From positions 41,702,839 to 41,766,838 of the forward strand of contig NC_065919.1 in NCBI RefSeq assembly GCF_024586455.1: a DNA stretch of 64,000 nt. Reading direction: 5' to 3'. Positions 1-11,262 of this stretch are shown here, one piece after another. The notes beneath the pieces are model-generated. The model worked only from the letters and a program-made list of their open reading frames with translations, searched no databases and had not been told where the DNA came from. The DNA comes from Bactrocera neohumeralis. Taxonomy: Eukaryota > Arthropoda > Insecta > Diptera > Tephritidae. Position 1 is the first letter of the stretch, and each line of letters begins with the position of its first letter. A program made the position numbers and the translations under genes.

Positions 1-43
1 TTGTTCATTCATGCCATTCCAAAGATATTGAAGTTTTTTTCCC

Positions 44-222
44 CTCTTCTTCTTTATTGGCGTAGACACCGCTTACGCGATTATAGCTGAGTTAACAAAA
101 ACGCCAATTGGATATTCCAAGTGAAGCCAGGTCCTTCTCCTCCTGGTCCTTTCAACAGAGTGGAGGTGTTCCTCTTCTTCTGCATCCCCCGGCGGGTACT
201 GCGTCGAATACTTTCAGAGCTG
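44..222 (-). mobile_element. RTE-like LINE 3' end, part A (split by Harbinger)
   Basis: Read on the minus strand this is the last part of a non-LTR reverse transcriptase. It encodes the C-terminal signature NDWRAVVNSA in degenerate form and ends in a GAA-rich tail, seen on the + strand as the TTC-rich start. The same 3' end recurs at 12628-12838, 18560-18607, 46248-46352 and 58600-58760. The copy stops at 222 in the middle of the gene and resumes at 3864, where the RT C-terminal region continues. A Harbinger element therefore landed inside it. The RTE/BovB-like assignment is from memory of the family. Confidence 0.75.
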
Positions 223-486
223 GGGGTTACTCTGTGAGGCGTTACGAATAGCAATGCGTTGCGAAAGTGAATTGCGTTGCGAAGGGCAATCGTTACTCTT
301 TAACACTTTTGCACATTCATTCACATATTTCCAGTATAGTTGACATTACTGACCGAAACGAAGGAGAATGAAAACAAAATCAATAACAGATAAGTGAAAA
401 AGTGTAGAGAATTGACAGACAAACATAATTAAATTTGAAAAGTTTTATATACAAGAGTAATTTTAAATCAGTAAAAAGGTGTGGAT

Positions 487-1657
487 ATGGATTCCGTTGT
501 GCTATGGGAGGAAAACGCAAAAAATGAACGAGTTGAGCGGAAAATTATTAGAGACAAGTCTAATGTGATGAGCCTTAGTGAAAAAAGGTAAGTTTGAATG
601 ATAAAGTGTAATATGATTCTTTAAACTTGTTTGTGCTTCTACTCGTACATAAATAGTTTCGTGCAAAACTTTCGCTTAAGCAAGGAATCATTCAAATATG
701 TGTTAGATAGCATAAGTAGTGAGCTAAAAACTCCACGCATGTCCATAGGAATACCCGAAATTGTTAAATTAGCGGAATTTTTGGCGCAGGGAGGCAAGCA
801 GGTCAACAGCAAATTAGACAAGATCACCATACGGGACTAGCTCAACAAACAGTTTCGCGTTGTGTGTTTGAAGTTTGTAAAGCAATTGAGAAAGTGCTGT
901 GTCCAAAACACATAAGTTTTGCAAATGATACGGCAATAGGAAATTAAAGCATAGTATAAACGATATGGTGGTAAGGCAATTGTTTTTTAATTTGTCTCTG
1001 TTTTTTTTATAAATATTGTTTCCAAAACCTAGATACATACATATGTGATCATAAGATGATAATAAAAGCCATTAAGGGTTGGTTTGCTGGGGCGTGTCAT
1101 GATTCACATGTTTAGAATTTGTCAAGCGAGCGCCAATATTTACAAACCAACTATGTGAATAGAGAAATAGGAATTCGCATTCTTGGTGAGCATATACACA
1201 TTCGTTAATTTTACTCGTTAACTATTATATGCATCAATTATTTTTCTAACTTAATTTTATTCTTATAGGCGACTCTAGATATCCGCTTGAGCCATGGCTT
1301 TTAACTCCATACATAAATGCTGCTGAAAACTCTACTGAAAGTTACTACAACATAAACGTTTTCAAAAGCCAGATCCCTTATCGAACGAGTATTTGGAGTA
1401 TTAAATGCGCGGTTCCGATGCCTTTTAGCTGCTAGAGAACTCCATTATGCCCCAGAAAAAGTGGTGTAAATTTTGACTACTTATGTTGTGCTCTTCTTAA
1501 TATTTGCACTATTTTTAATGTAGAATCACCTGCCAATATAGCAATAGAAGTTGAAGAAGTCGATGCTTGTTACACTGAAACCATAGGAAATGCAAATGAA
1601 ACCAATACTGCTAAACGTTTAAGGGATCAAATAAAAAACAGTATGATATCTTTATAA
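487..1657 (+). pseudogene. Harbinger transposase (HARBI1-like), broken
   Basis: Exon 1 (487-587) starts at ATG and ends at a GTAAGT donor. Exon 2 starts after the acceptor AG at 655-656, and the join is in frame, giving the typical HARBI1 N-terminus with an NFRLSKESFKYVLD segment. A frameshift near 810 is followed, in another frame, by LAQQTVSR-type helix-turn-helix sequence. The DGTH and central DDE block is missing. Sequence resumes near 1265 with GDSRYPLEPWLLTPY and then, after another frameshift, ERVFGVLNARFRCLL, which holds the catalytic Glu. The acidic C-terminus ends at TAA near 1655. Deletion of the central catalytic domain makes it inactive. Confidence 0.82.
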
Positions 1658-1856
1658 ACATATAACACTATTTAATAAAGTAAACTTTTTAATTTTTCAC
1701 ATTTTCACATTTATTTGATTAAAATTCACATTAATGATACAAAGCTTTAGTCTCTTGCACATGTGTATACATATCTATTTACATATGTAAGTATTATATA
1801 CATACATATGTAATAAAAAGTAAAAACTATCACATCAACACAAAATAATAAGTATA

Positions 1857-2812
1857 CAGACTTCAATGTCAATAACTAAAATACAACATTTATTGGTAAG
1901 TTCAATTTCTAGTATCGGGTGATTTTTTAAGAGCTTGATAACTTTTTTTTTAAAAAAACGCATAAAATTTGCAAAATCTCATCGGTTCTTTATTTGAAAC
2001 GTTAGATTGGTTCATGACATTTACTTTTTGAAGATAATTTCATTTAAATGTTGACCGCGGCTGCGTCTTAGGTGGTCCATTCGGAAAGTCCAATTTTGGG
2101 CAACTTTTTCGAGCATTTCGGCCGGAATAGCCCGAATTTCTTCGGAAATGTTGTCTTCCAAAGCTGGAATAGTTGCTGGCTTATTTCTGTAGACTTTAGA
2201 CTTGACGTAGCCCCACAAAAAATAGTCTAAAGGCGTTAAATCGCATGATCTTGGTGGCCAACTTACGGGTCCATTTCTTGAGATAAATTGTTCTCCGATA
2301 ATGGCCATAGAATCGCGAGCTGTGTGGCATGTAGCGCCATCTTGTTAAACCACATGTCAACCAAGTTCAGTTCTTCCATTTTTGGCAACAAAAAGTTTGT
2401 TATGCATCGAAAAGCGATCGATATCTTTTCACCGTAATTCAACAGCATCTTTTAAAAAATACGGTCCAATGATTCCACCAGCGTACAAACCACACCAAAC
2501 AGTGCATTTTTCGGGATGCATGGGCAGTTGGCCACCAAGATCATGCGATTTAACGCCTTTAGACTATTTTTTGTGGGGCTACGTCAAGTATAAAGTCTAC
2601 AGAAATAAGCCAGCAACTATTACTATTTTTGGAAGACAACATTTCCGAAGAAATTCGGGCTATTCCGGCGAAATGCTAAAAGTTGTAAAAATTACTTTAC
2701 AGCCGCGGTCAACATTTAAATGAAATTATCATCAAAAAAATAATATGTATGAGACTTCAATGTCAATAATAAAAACAACATTTTTATTGGTCGGGCAGTT
2801 CAATTTCTAGTA
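1857..2812. repeat. About 60-bp direct duplication flanking the maT fragment
   Basis: Positions 1857-1914 and 2752-2812 are near-identical direct copies of Harbinger sequence, both beginning CTTCAATGTCAATAA and ending TTCAATTTCTAGTA. The left copy ends at the TA where the maT terminus begins. The right copy runs on into the 3' end of the MADF-type gene. A simple TA insertion would not duplicate 60 bp, so a local rearrangement or an assembly merge of two alleles is likely. Confidence 0.75.
1915..2745 (-). mobile_element. maT-like (DD37D) transposon fragment with palindromic structure
   Basis: On the minus strand, a frame with one stop reads DGATCHTARDSM, then the block DLTPLDYFLWGYVK, then RRSRGQHLNEI. 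The spacing from the Asp in QDGATCH to the Asp in PLDYFLW is 37 residues, which fits the maT branch of the Tc1/mariner superfamily. The left terminus TCGGGTGATTTTTTAAGAG follows a TA at 1913-1914. On the opposite strand, 2520-2723 encodes the same PPRSCDLTPLDYFLWGYVK block again. The element is therefore a truncated inverted duplication. The right terminus is missing. Confidence 0.75.
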
Positions 2813-3600
2813 TTTGCTTTTTTAGTTCTAATGTTGCAAATTTTACTTTGGTTTTGTCCAAATCAGTGCTTTCTTTGTGATCAAATTTTTCAACAGGCAA
2901 TTTATTTTTTCTTTTACCCATTTTATGTTTTTTTCATACATTTTGAAATCACCTTTAGGTTTTCATTAATTTCAGACAATACTTTTAATGAATCTTTGTG
3001 ATAAGCGATTTGGTTATCCACCTGCTTATTTAAAAGGCTCTCTTTCTTTTGCGGAGCGACTCTTTGACATGAACAATGTGACATTTCATCCACTGGCGTT
3101 GGTTCATTCTGTCGGAATTCGTCGGTTGTGATGTCTGACCCACTTGGTTGCATTAACCAAATTCTAAGGTGCCGCTTATACCACTGACGGATATTTCAAT
3201 TGCCAGAAGTTCACTAACCTGCTCCTCCAACGGTCTTAAGGAGCAATGACTTGGAGGACCACCAACAGTTCCAGAGATACTTAGTTTGTTCCGCCGCATT
3301 TTTACTTTCAAACGGGTTTTATAATCCGACCAAACCTTTAAATAATTAAGTAATATGTGCTTCAAAAATCATTTATAATTAATCTTTTTTACATTTTTCC
3401 ATTTTAAAACATCGCTCGTTGATGGCCCCGCAGAATTAAGGTCACATACCAACTCTTTCCATAAATTATTTGCAGCATTTTTCGCGTTCACAGTTTTCAG
3501 TTGTCCTTTAGAAAGTTTCGAATGTGTTTTCATATAATTAATTAAAATTTCGAATTGTGTTGGATTTGTTTGTTTATTTTTAGAATGTTCCCTGTTAAAT
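2784..3600 (-). pseudogene. Harbinger accessory protein, MADF/Myb-SANT-like
   Basis: This is the second gene of the 223-3863 element and converges on the transposase gene. Translated in pieces, it shows a SANT/MADF-like N-terminus (FEILINYMKTHSKLSKGQL, then NLWKELVCDLNSAGPS), an interruption that may be an intron, then VWSDYKTRLKVKMRRNK, a Ser/Pro linker and a coiled-coil C-terminus ending ILEIELPDQ at the TAA at 2784-2786. Family knowledge: this protein binds the element ends and carries the transposase into the nucleus. Stops and frameshifts near 2925, 3055 and 3150 break it. Confidence 0.65.
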
Positions 3601-3863
3601 AATTTTTTTTTGTAATTAAAACTACAAAAATGCCTTATAAACTTACATTTTTTGTCCGTTGCGCTTACCAGTTTGATATCGAATCAAAAATTCGTTAAAC
3701 GCACAGATTTGACACTCGTTTACGCAATACAGAGTGCTGCCATTGCGAAGGGGTAAAAATAAAGGCGCAAAACGCAATTTCCAATCCGCTTGTCGCCTTA
3801 CAGAGTTGCTTTTTTTCATTAACGAGCATTTTCACTTGCGCAACGCCTTACAGAATAACCCCC

Positions 3864-4445
3864 CTGGAGTGTTTTTGTCCATTCGAACATGACCTATCCA
3901 GCGTAGCCGCTGACTTTTAATTCGCTGAACTATGTCCATGTCGTCATATACATATCTCATACAGCCCATCGAATGCGATATTCCCCATAAATCTTGTACA
4001 GAACTTTTCTCTCGAAAACTCGCAACGTCGACTTATCAGATGTTGTCATCGTCCAAGCCTCTGCACCATATAGCAGGACGTGAATTATGAGTGACTTATA
4101 GAGTTTGGTTTTTGTTCGTCGAGAGAGGACTTTACTTTTCAATTGCCTACTCAATCCGAAGTAGCATCTGTTGGCAAGAGTTATCCTGCGTTGGATTTCC
4201 AGGCTGACATTGTTGGTGGTGTTTATGTTGGTTCCAAGCTAGACGAAACTATCTACAACTTCAAAGTTATGACAGTGACGTGAAAGTCAAGTCGCGAGTG
4301 CGGCGACTATTTGTTTGATGACAGGAGATATTTCGCCTTGCCCTCGTTCACTACCAGACCCATTTGCTTTCTTTCTTGTCCAGTCTGGAGAAAGCGAAAC
4401 TAACGGCGCGGGTGTTGAGGCCGATGATATCAATATCATCAATTT
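3864..4445 (-). mobile_element. RTE-like LINE, RT C-terminal region, part B
   Basis: This continues the LINE split at 222. The minus strand encodes a degenerate DDIDIIG next to the YADD site near 4415-4440, then the C-terminal block LKSKVLSRRTKTKLYKSLI, LLYGAEAWTMTTS and RVFERKVLYKIYG. Compared with the copy at 43561-45595 it lacks a few internal residues and has frameshifts. It ends in an AT-rich stretch near 4445 with no recognisable 5' part. Confidence 0.8.
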
Positions 4446-5130
4446 TTTTGCAGATTATTAAGGGTGAATATTTTCCGCGTTCTGTGACGTACTTTTCAGC
4501 TTTTTTAGCGTAAAGAACACATGAAAAATTTTAATTGTTTAACAAAAAATTATGTAAAATATTATCATTTAAAAAGAAGTCCATGAAAAAATATTTATAA
4601 TATAGCACGAACATTTTTCTTTGACTTCACAAAATTTCATCGATTTATATCTAGTAGTTTATGAGAAAAAAATGTTTACAATTTTATCATGCTCTAAATT
4701 TCAACCTTCAATAACTTTAACAAAAATAGAAAGATTTGACGAAATATTTATATCACGGGGTATGCCTCTGATCCCCTTCCAAATGAACTGCTAATTTTAA
4801 AAATCGGAGATTTTTCGAAATTTTCATGGACTACTTGACGTGGTTTGACCCATGTAGTAAAATTATGAACCTTAAGTTTCATTTTGTAATAGGATGGGTT
4901 TGCCTTTGACTGCGGAATAAGCTTTACCGCTTGCATGTCAATACAGAATAAAGTTCATTAGCCCGCCTTAGCACTTGCAATGTAATTACTGTTTTTCTGT
5001 CATTTCTCCTATCTCTTTTCTATGGGCATCATATTGTTCCACTGTAATATTTTTTGATTCGAACGATATTCAAGTGCCACACATATCATTTCCTGGTTCG
5101 AAAATCGATAAATTATTTTTATTTAAAAAT
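4446..5130. other. AT-rich stretch, no gene recognised
   Basis: Low-complexity AT-rich DNA. Two short open frames (minus at 4748-4936, plus at 4975-5286) have no recognisable motif, and their composition is not gene-like. I see nothing else here. Confidence 0.5.
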
Positions 5131-5181
5131 TTCATAAAATTTGGGAAGGATCCCTCCTATATCCTTCCCAAATTTTATGAA
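5131..5181. repeat. Perfect 20-bp hairpin
   Basis: TTCATAAAATTTGGGAAGGA at 5131-5150 is followed by an 11-nt spacer and its exact reverse complement at 5162-5181. The arms match at 20 of 20 positions and stop abruptly on both sides. No transposon end is recognisable around it. Confidence 0.9.
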
Positions 5182-6780
5182 TACCATTTGCATTATCCGA
5201 TTTACAATCTCGAGAATAAACAATCTCGATTGAAAATAAAAACTGACGTCATGGGACAGTTTCGGAATGTCTTTGCATTTAATTAAATAATTCAATCTTT
5301 CGATGGGTTTTTTTCGTTTTAATTTCTGATTTGAAAATTTTTGTTAAAATTTATTTGTTATTTTGTTTCCGAAACACCAAGCGTTGACAAAAACATTTTA
5401 CTGCACACTTGATGACGTACCCTTTTATGATGCCAAAAATAGGATTTTGAGTATGAACGTCGGGAAATTTCCACATTTTTAGCATGAATTTCAATACTGC
5501 TAGTTACATAAGCTTTCTTTTGGTCTCATGACATTTGCCAAAAATGTTCAAATATCTCCTTCCGCACATTTTCCGAATAAAGAGAACAATGCCGAGTTGA
5601 ACCTTTTACACAATAAATATACTTATGTGCATGCTGCTTTTATTTCTCGTGGTTTCCTTTCGCAAATATTTCCGTTTTAATAAGCTGTCATATTTTTTAC
5701 TGTACATTCGATTTTTTATATTTTCTTCTCTTTTGTTAATTTTTTTACAACCTTGCAAATTTTCATTACTCTTTTCAACATCTTTAATTATGGAACACAA
5801 TTTATTATTTCGCAACCTTTTTCATTTTTATACCTGTGTTATAGCTTTCAGTATGAAAACTAATAAAAATAAACATATGTAAACAATAAATCACGGTTAA
5901 CTCCGTTATGTAAAAAACAAATACTCTGTTATTTTTATTTTAATGGGTATTTTGGGTCGCAGAAGCCTAAAATTTTTGACACTTATAATAATATGATGTG
6001 GTGAATCGTGATCAATAAAAAAACCAATTTCGAATTTTTTGATGATACGTTATTTTGCATTTCAGGTGACGATATAATGGTTTCACAAAATCACAACCTG
6101 CACATGTATGTATGGTAATGGTACGTTTTTTTTCTGAATAATGACGATACACATTCTTACGCAACGACTTTTATGGGAACCGAATTAAATTTTTTTCAAA
6201 ACAATTAATAAAAATACAAAAATAAATGAACGTAACTTTCAGAAAATAAACCAGTCTTCGATGATTTTTTTCTTCTTTTTTTCTTCTCCAGTCTTCTCGT
6301 TCGTTCCACACCGTGTCGAATATTCTGTATCAAGATAAGCTCAGAGGCGTATTTCTGTGGCGTGACACTTTATTCTCTCATTTATTCTCAATTTGTATAC
6401 CAAAACTACAAAATCATTATGTAATCTGGAAAGCCAAGATTCTCTCAATACTTCTTCATTTCGTTTGATAGCGTATGCCCTTAAACGATTTCTCCGATTT
6501 CGCAACAGTTTCCAATAATTCCTTCCGTCCAGTGTCTGAGAATACGGACTATCGACTAGATTAAACGTGGTGTGAATCCGATTTATGGTCGCGGGAACTA
6601 CCTACTCTGCTGGGTAACTATGTCGACCGAATTTTGGAAGCAACGCGAACTGAACCATTATTTTGGTAATAAATTTGCGCGATTTGCAACGTTTGTTCCG
6701 CGGATACTGTTTCAAGTATCAAGTAACAGCTGTCAAAAAGACCAACTCCGAAAAAAGTATTGCCTCATTGAAAACCATAT
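5182..6780. other. AT-rich stretch, no gene recognised
   Basis: Long A/T runs dominate. Open frames at 5625-5882 (+) and 5606-5815 (-) are hydrophobic or Lys-rich chance frames. GC rises after 6250, where a CTTCTT-rich stretch and then a frame at 6572-6811 occur, but I recognise no protein. Confidence 0.45.
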
Positions 6781-7140
6781 TCGTTTCAATTTTTTGCGTT
6801 GCAATACATAGACTATTCCAGTTGGCATCATGAAAGTCTTTCGAGTCGGCATTTACCTAACATACGTCGTTAGGAAGTTTTCGGACGTCTGCAAATACTG
6901 GACCCTTGTATATTTCAATAAGTCAGGGTTGGCTTTCGGAATTAAAAAACAAAAACACATATAAATCATCGAAAACCACTGCCATTGATTCGGTGCCAAG
7001 TAAGGACTATACGATGGATGACTCGTCAAATCGATGTTTTCGGTGCTCAAAAATGCAGTGGTTTCAGTCGTTGAGTGAGAGTTCGTATTGTCGTGGTCAA
7101 GAGTTATCCTTTTTTGACAGTTTTTTTTTTATGAATTCTT
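6780..7140 (-). pseudogene. mariner transposase C-terminal remnant
   Basis: The minus strand reads STENIDLTSHPSYSPYLAPN, close to the mariner block that precedes the third catalytic Asp, where Asp of the usual YSPDLAPND is replaced (SPYLAPNQ). Towards the C-terminus, NWNSLCIATQKI resembles the conserved W..R...CI region. Stops and shifts lie between them. No terminal repeats were identified. Confidence 0.6.
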
Positions 7141-7259
7141 TAAAGACAATTTGTTAACCAATATTTGTGTACTACTCAGAATGCAGTGTTCTGCATAGTT
7201 CTAATGATATGGCTATGATAAATTGTGTGGGATCCAACGTTAATAATTTTTTTACAGTC

Positions 7260-7960
7260 AACTGTTGAATCCCTGAATGACTTTGTCTCCATATCACGAC
7301 AAGCCATATGACGTGTTCAAAATTGTGATACCACCAAGACTAAAGTCCCCCCACTCTGTTGGCTCCTCTGTGAACCCCCTATGCTTCTGATGAAGTCCAT
7401 AGGTTTTATCTATGCAACCTCCGAGAAGTCGCCAAGAAACCTTCGACCGATATTTGCGATTCTTTTCCTTAATAATCTCATCCAAGAGCTTCCTGCCTAT
7501 CATACTATGTTTACAAAAATCGCCTACATACTATAGGTTCAGAGCTTTTGGCACTCTTAAAAACTCCACACCACCAGGGAGACACAATTTTTCGCCTACT
7601 ACATATTTTTGGACAAGCCACATATAATACTTATGAGTTGTTTAACGAGGATGTCTGAATCCTCTTTATTTTCTGGTTGGAACTGATGAATCATAGGAAT
7701 ACATTTTCTAACTCTTGCTGCTGCATTTGCCAGTTCGTTTTTAGATGATTCCTGATGCTTAATACTGTGCCTGCATTCTCTTCAATTATACATTCAATGT
7801 AGCGGTGATATGAAAAGGAGTGTTCTTCACGAACTCTAAACTTATTTAACTTATTTATCAATTTTTCTGTGAAGTTCTTCCGGTTTCTTGTTATACATAT
7901 TAGTATGTCACCTCTGTTGCATAACAAAAGCTTAGTACTTACCAAATAGTACTACTCCTT
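7260..7960 (-). other. Unidentified decayed coding sequence
   Basis: Two minus-strand open stretches (7691-7945 and 7294-7503) of charged, protein-like composition are linked by frameshifted sequence such as QKIKRIQTSSLN and CPKICSRRKIVSP. A GTAAGT donor-like site lies just upstream of the first. It looks like an old transposon-encoded protein, but I do not recognise the family. Confidence 0.25.
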
Positions 7961-8395
7961 TCGTTGATATTCGTGGTGCCCGATAATGTGTGATACATAT
8001 TGGAATCACATCAAAGTATAGTAAAGCAATTGGATGCTTGGTTATCCCGTACCAATTCTTACATCATCTGCGATAGTACTTCTCTTCTTAAGCATATAAC
8101 ATGACACCAGCAAGTATTTGTTACTGTCCGTTTTCCAGCCTACTGCGTTGGTATATTTATTACTATAGCCATGAAGTATGAAAATAATAAGTTTTTTTAT
8201 CAGCCATTATACATTTCCTATCCTTACCTTCGCAGCTTTCCATCTATAGATTATAACCCGGTGTTCTCAGTCCGAAAAAATGCCCTTTATTAACCTATGG
8301 CTCCGGAATGAGCACAAAGTCAGGCTGTTCTGCAACCTGCGGTTAGTTAGGGCCAAAGAAACTTATTTGCTGAGGTTAATTTGAAGAATGAAGAT

Positions 8396-8752
8396 TTACC
8401 TGCCACTCGACGAGTCCATACGGTCTTCAACGACCTCACCGTCCGTTTCCGATACCAAGTGATCTATTGCATCGGCATTCGACTTGCAACTCTGGTTTTC
8501 ACCTTCGTGAGAGCTTCTACCTATTAATTTGTTAACAACAACGGAATCTGAATTGTGGGGGGTCTTTGTAGGCTTTGACGAATCTCCATCACGCAGTTGG
8601 TAGATGCTAGTTGTAGGCTCTGGCACACATTTCCATTGGGCTCTGGGATTCCTTCCTTCAGGATCTCCCTTATCCAGCATAACAATGATAATGCGATTCC
8701 GGGCCACACTTGGCAGCCACGCTTGTTGTAGTTCAAGCTTGAAATTTGGCAT
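8396..8752 (-). CDS. Hypothetical open frame, possible LINE ORF1 remnant
   Basis: A 118-codon open frame with higher GC than its surroundings. Residues about 10-50 read ARNRIIIVMLDKGDPEGR and then NPRAQWKCVPEP. The tail is Ser/Asp/Glu-rich and polar. The front part faintly recalls the gag-like ORF1 (DUF4780-type) of some insect LINEs, but this is only a resemblance from memory. No zinc knuckle, RT or neighbouring LINE is visible, and an overlapping frame on the same strand is also open. It could equally be an exon of an unknown gene. Confidence 0.25.
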   Translation of the reverse strand: MPNFKLELQQAWLPSVARNRIIIVMLDKGDPEGRNPRAQWKCVPEPTTSIYQLRDGDSSKPTKTPHNSDSVVVNKLIGRSSHEGENQSCKSNADAIDHLVSETDGEVVEDRMDSSSGR

Positions 8753-10251
8753 GTAGTCGCGTAGTCAATGAATACTTGAGTTCGTTTCTCCTTGGTCTGG
8801 TTGTGGTTGTACTCTTCTCAGCAGGTAGCCGAACAAAGGTGAGGAAAAATTGATATATTCGATCACACCATATTCGTATTTTCTTGGCATGGATGCAATT
8901 TAAAGATATGTTAAAATAAAATTAATGCATAATGTCAATTAGATTTTCAATACTAGTAAAGAATTGTCAATGATAATAATGCAAATTTTGAACACAATTC
9001 TGCCTTAAGCCTGGATATCTTTACGCACTCTGACGACCATATGTTCTGGGCTTTTTCACTTCAACATTTAATTTTTCAGCCATTTGCGTGGCATTTAAAA
9101 AAATGTAATTAAAGTGATGATGAGCATGAATTCTTCGTATGTTCAGTGTTGCAAGCAATGTTTGATGGTCGATTGATTCGTTCTGCAGAATCACACTAAC
9201 TGGCCGCTGTCAAATAATCAGGGAACGCGTTTGAGAGAAAAATGAGAGCCAATGCGAGAGTTTCGTATCATTTTGTCCATGCTACGGATATGCGGGAAGA
9301 TATGTGCGGCAGTTGTTATTTCCTTATGAACGTTTGTACATACATATGTATGTATGTGGCTCGTATTTGCTTTCGTAAACATACAGACAACTGTGCCAAA
9401 GAAATAATATACATAAATAACATACATACGTACTTATGTATGTATAGTATGTTTGTCCTGTGTAAGCATTGGTTTATTTTGCATGTCGGGCTGTGCGCAA
9501 GAACTACATTTTAAAAACTTTATTGAAAATAAGATAACTGTGATTTTGATTTTTTATGATATTTGTGGCTCACTGAAAATAATGTAAACTATTTACTTTT
9601 TGGGAACTCTCCCTCAGTTCTCCTCCCCGTGGATCTGCCCATGGGAGTTACAGTTCCAATGCAAAAAGTAGTAACGATAAAAAAAGTCTTGGAAACAGCT
9701 TTCGGTAGAACATTCATATGTGTACCCTTTATGTTTTTAAGTACGCGTAATTAACAGGAAGCCAGTTGAAGAATTTTAAAGTTTCAAATAAATTTTCTGC
9801 ATTCAAATAAGAAATTTTATGTAGGCGTACATGACCAAAACTTTCGTAATTACTAGGTCAAGAAGGTAATAGCGGGTTTAATAAGTTACGGAACGTCTGA
9901 TCATAAATTTTTTTTCTAAAAACTTTCGCTCTAGTTTTGTAGAGCAAATACTTATTGGACCGTGCTCGTAATCTTAACCTACACTTTATTTGTTGTTACA
10001 CTCATCTACTAAAGTATTTTAGTGATTACTGAGTACTAAACATTTTCAGCTTCCATTGGACGGTTATAAGTACAATTTCATGAGAATTCAGTATACCTTA
10101 TACCATAAGTACTTGTTTAATCGAAAAAAATTAAATTATAAAGGAACAACGGCACGGTGAAACTTAGTTAATCACGTTATTTGATTAAATAAAGCTTCAA
10201 ATAAATAAAATATCGAAGGGAAAAGAAAAACCGTCCTATGCTAATTAGTAC
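8753..10251. other. Unannotated stretch
   Basis: There is a cluster of CATACATATGTATG-type microsatellite at 9335-9450, and GC is slightly higher at 9200-9320. The open frame 9563-9754 (+) has no recognisable motif. The segment around 9930-9965 has a similar counterpart at 61589-61625, upstream of the duplicated block described at 10252. Confidence 0.4.
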
Positions 10252-10589
10252 TTTGAAATTTCGAAATACTTAGGCAAACACTTTGAAACATGAAAGTTTA
10301 CAGAGGGTAAACATAATGATTGGCGGTCGGTACTCATCGTAAACGACAGACTACTGTAAACAAAATTACAGAGGCAGGAAAATGCAAAACACTTTGCACC
10401 AGGAGTGAGGGTGGGGAAGATAAAGACAAATACCACTAATGTTCAAAAATAATGTTGGAAAACTGCGAAATTAAAGCTGTGTGTATTTATTTACTTTAGC
10501 TTCGTTTTGCCACAACAAAACCAAATAGCAAACCCTGTCCCTGCAAATGTAATTTTGATTTCACGGCACTTTTTTCGATACAACTATTC
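10252..10589 (+). repeat. 340-bp direct repeat, copy 1 (partner at 61761-62104)
   Basis: From TTTGAAATTTCGAAATAC to the TTTTTC..TACAA..ATT end, this block aligns along its whole length with 61761-62104 in the same orientation. There are small indels, and I judge about four of five bases identical by eye. Shared landmarks are AGGCAAACACTTTGAAA, GTTTACNNNGGGTAAAC, GGGTGGGGAAGATA and AGCTTCGTTTTGCC. No open frame is conserved between the copies, and no terminal repeats or transposon protein are seen. Confidence 0.75.
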
Positions 10590-10974
10590 GATAAATTTGG
10601 AAAGCATAATAGCTACAACTTTGACCAGTCAAAATAAAACATCTTCACATTTTCTTTGAAGAACAAAAACTGTTTTCATATAATTGAGAGTGCCTCAAAT
10701 GACTTATCTTCCGCATTCACACGCAAGAAATAACTTAAGAGATTTCGTAGATCATCAGCTAATTAATTATCATTAAATCACAACGGTACATTTATTTTTA
10801 CACATTGCGTGTCTGCCAGACTGTCTGGTTTAGACATTTTCACCAATATTTTTGCATTTTTGTGTTTTCAATTGTGTGATTGCTTTGCTTTGCTTATGGG
10901 CCATTCCATCAATTGGCGATATGGTTTTGTACCCGTGGCATATGGTACATAGCAAAACAGTGCTTTAAGAGGTT

Positions 10975-11262
10975 GAAATAATCCCCTCCCGCTACAGTAC
11001 ACTTATGTCAACGAATTTTCCAGTCATCATAGCACTAGGAAAAATCCTCCGTCGTGATGGCCATCAGAGCCTTCTTCGATTCAGCTTTTATATCGTCAAT
11101 TGAGTCAAAACGGTGTCCTCAGAGTGGTCATGTGAATTGCTGAATAGCCAGAAGTTACACGAAGGTAAATCTGGCAAATGTGCTGATTGCGGCACGATAT
11201 TAGTTGAAAATGTGGCGAAATGATCACGAGTAACCAATGTAGTATGAGTTGGTGCATTATCG
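10975..11262 (-). pseudogene. mariner transposase C-terminal half
   Basis: The minus strand reads DNAPTHTTLVTRDHFATFST, then NIVPQSAHLPDLPSCNFWLF, then, after a frameshift, IKAESKKALMAI and WKIR.HKCTVAGGDYF. The order and spacing are those of mariner. The second Asp is 34 residues before the third catalytic position, which is Asn here (CNFWLF for CDFFLF), so DD34D is lost. Stops follow. A fragment of the same family lies at 25940-26045. Confidence 0.78.

Larger units (their letters stand above)
223..3863. mobile_element. PIF/Harbinger element with two genes, nested in a LINE
   Basis: The ends are inverted repeats: GGGGTTACTCTGTGAGGCGTT on the left (without its last base, 223-242) against the complement of the right end, which reads GGGGGTTATTCTGTAAGGCG. 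The inserted segment interrupts the LINE sequence and is flanked by a 3-bp CTG duplication (220-222 and 3864-3866), the size expected for Harbinger. Inside are a transposase remnant on the + strand and a MADF/Myb-like ORF on the minus strand, converging as in autonomous Harbingers. A maT fragment lies between the two genes. Both genes are broken, so the element is not autonomous. Confidence 0.8.

Noticed and set aside
5625..5882. 85-codon hydrophobic open frame as a membrane protein
   Set aside because: Composition follows the local T-rich strand bias, the opposite strand is also open, and no motif is present.
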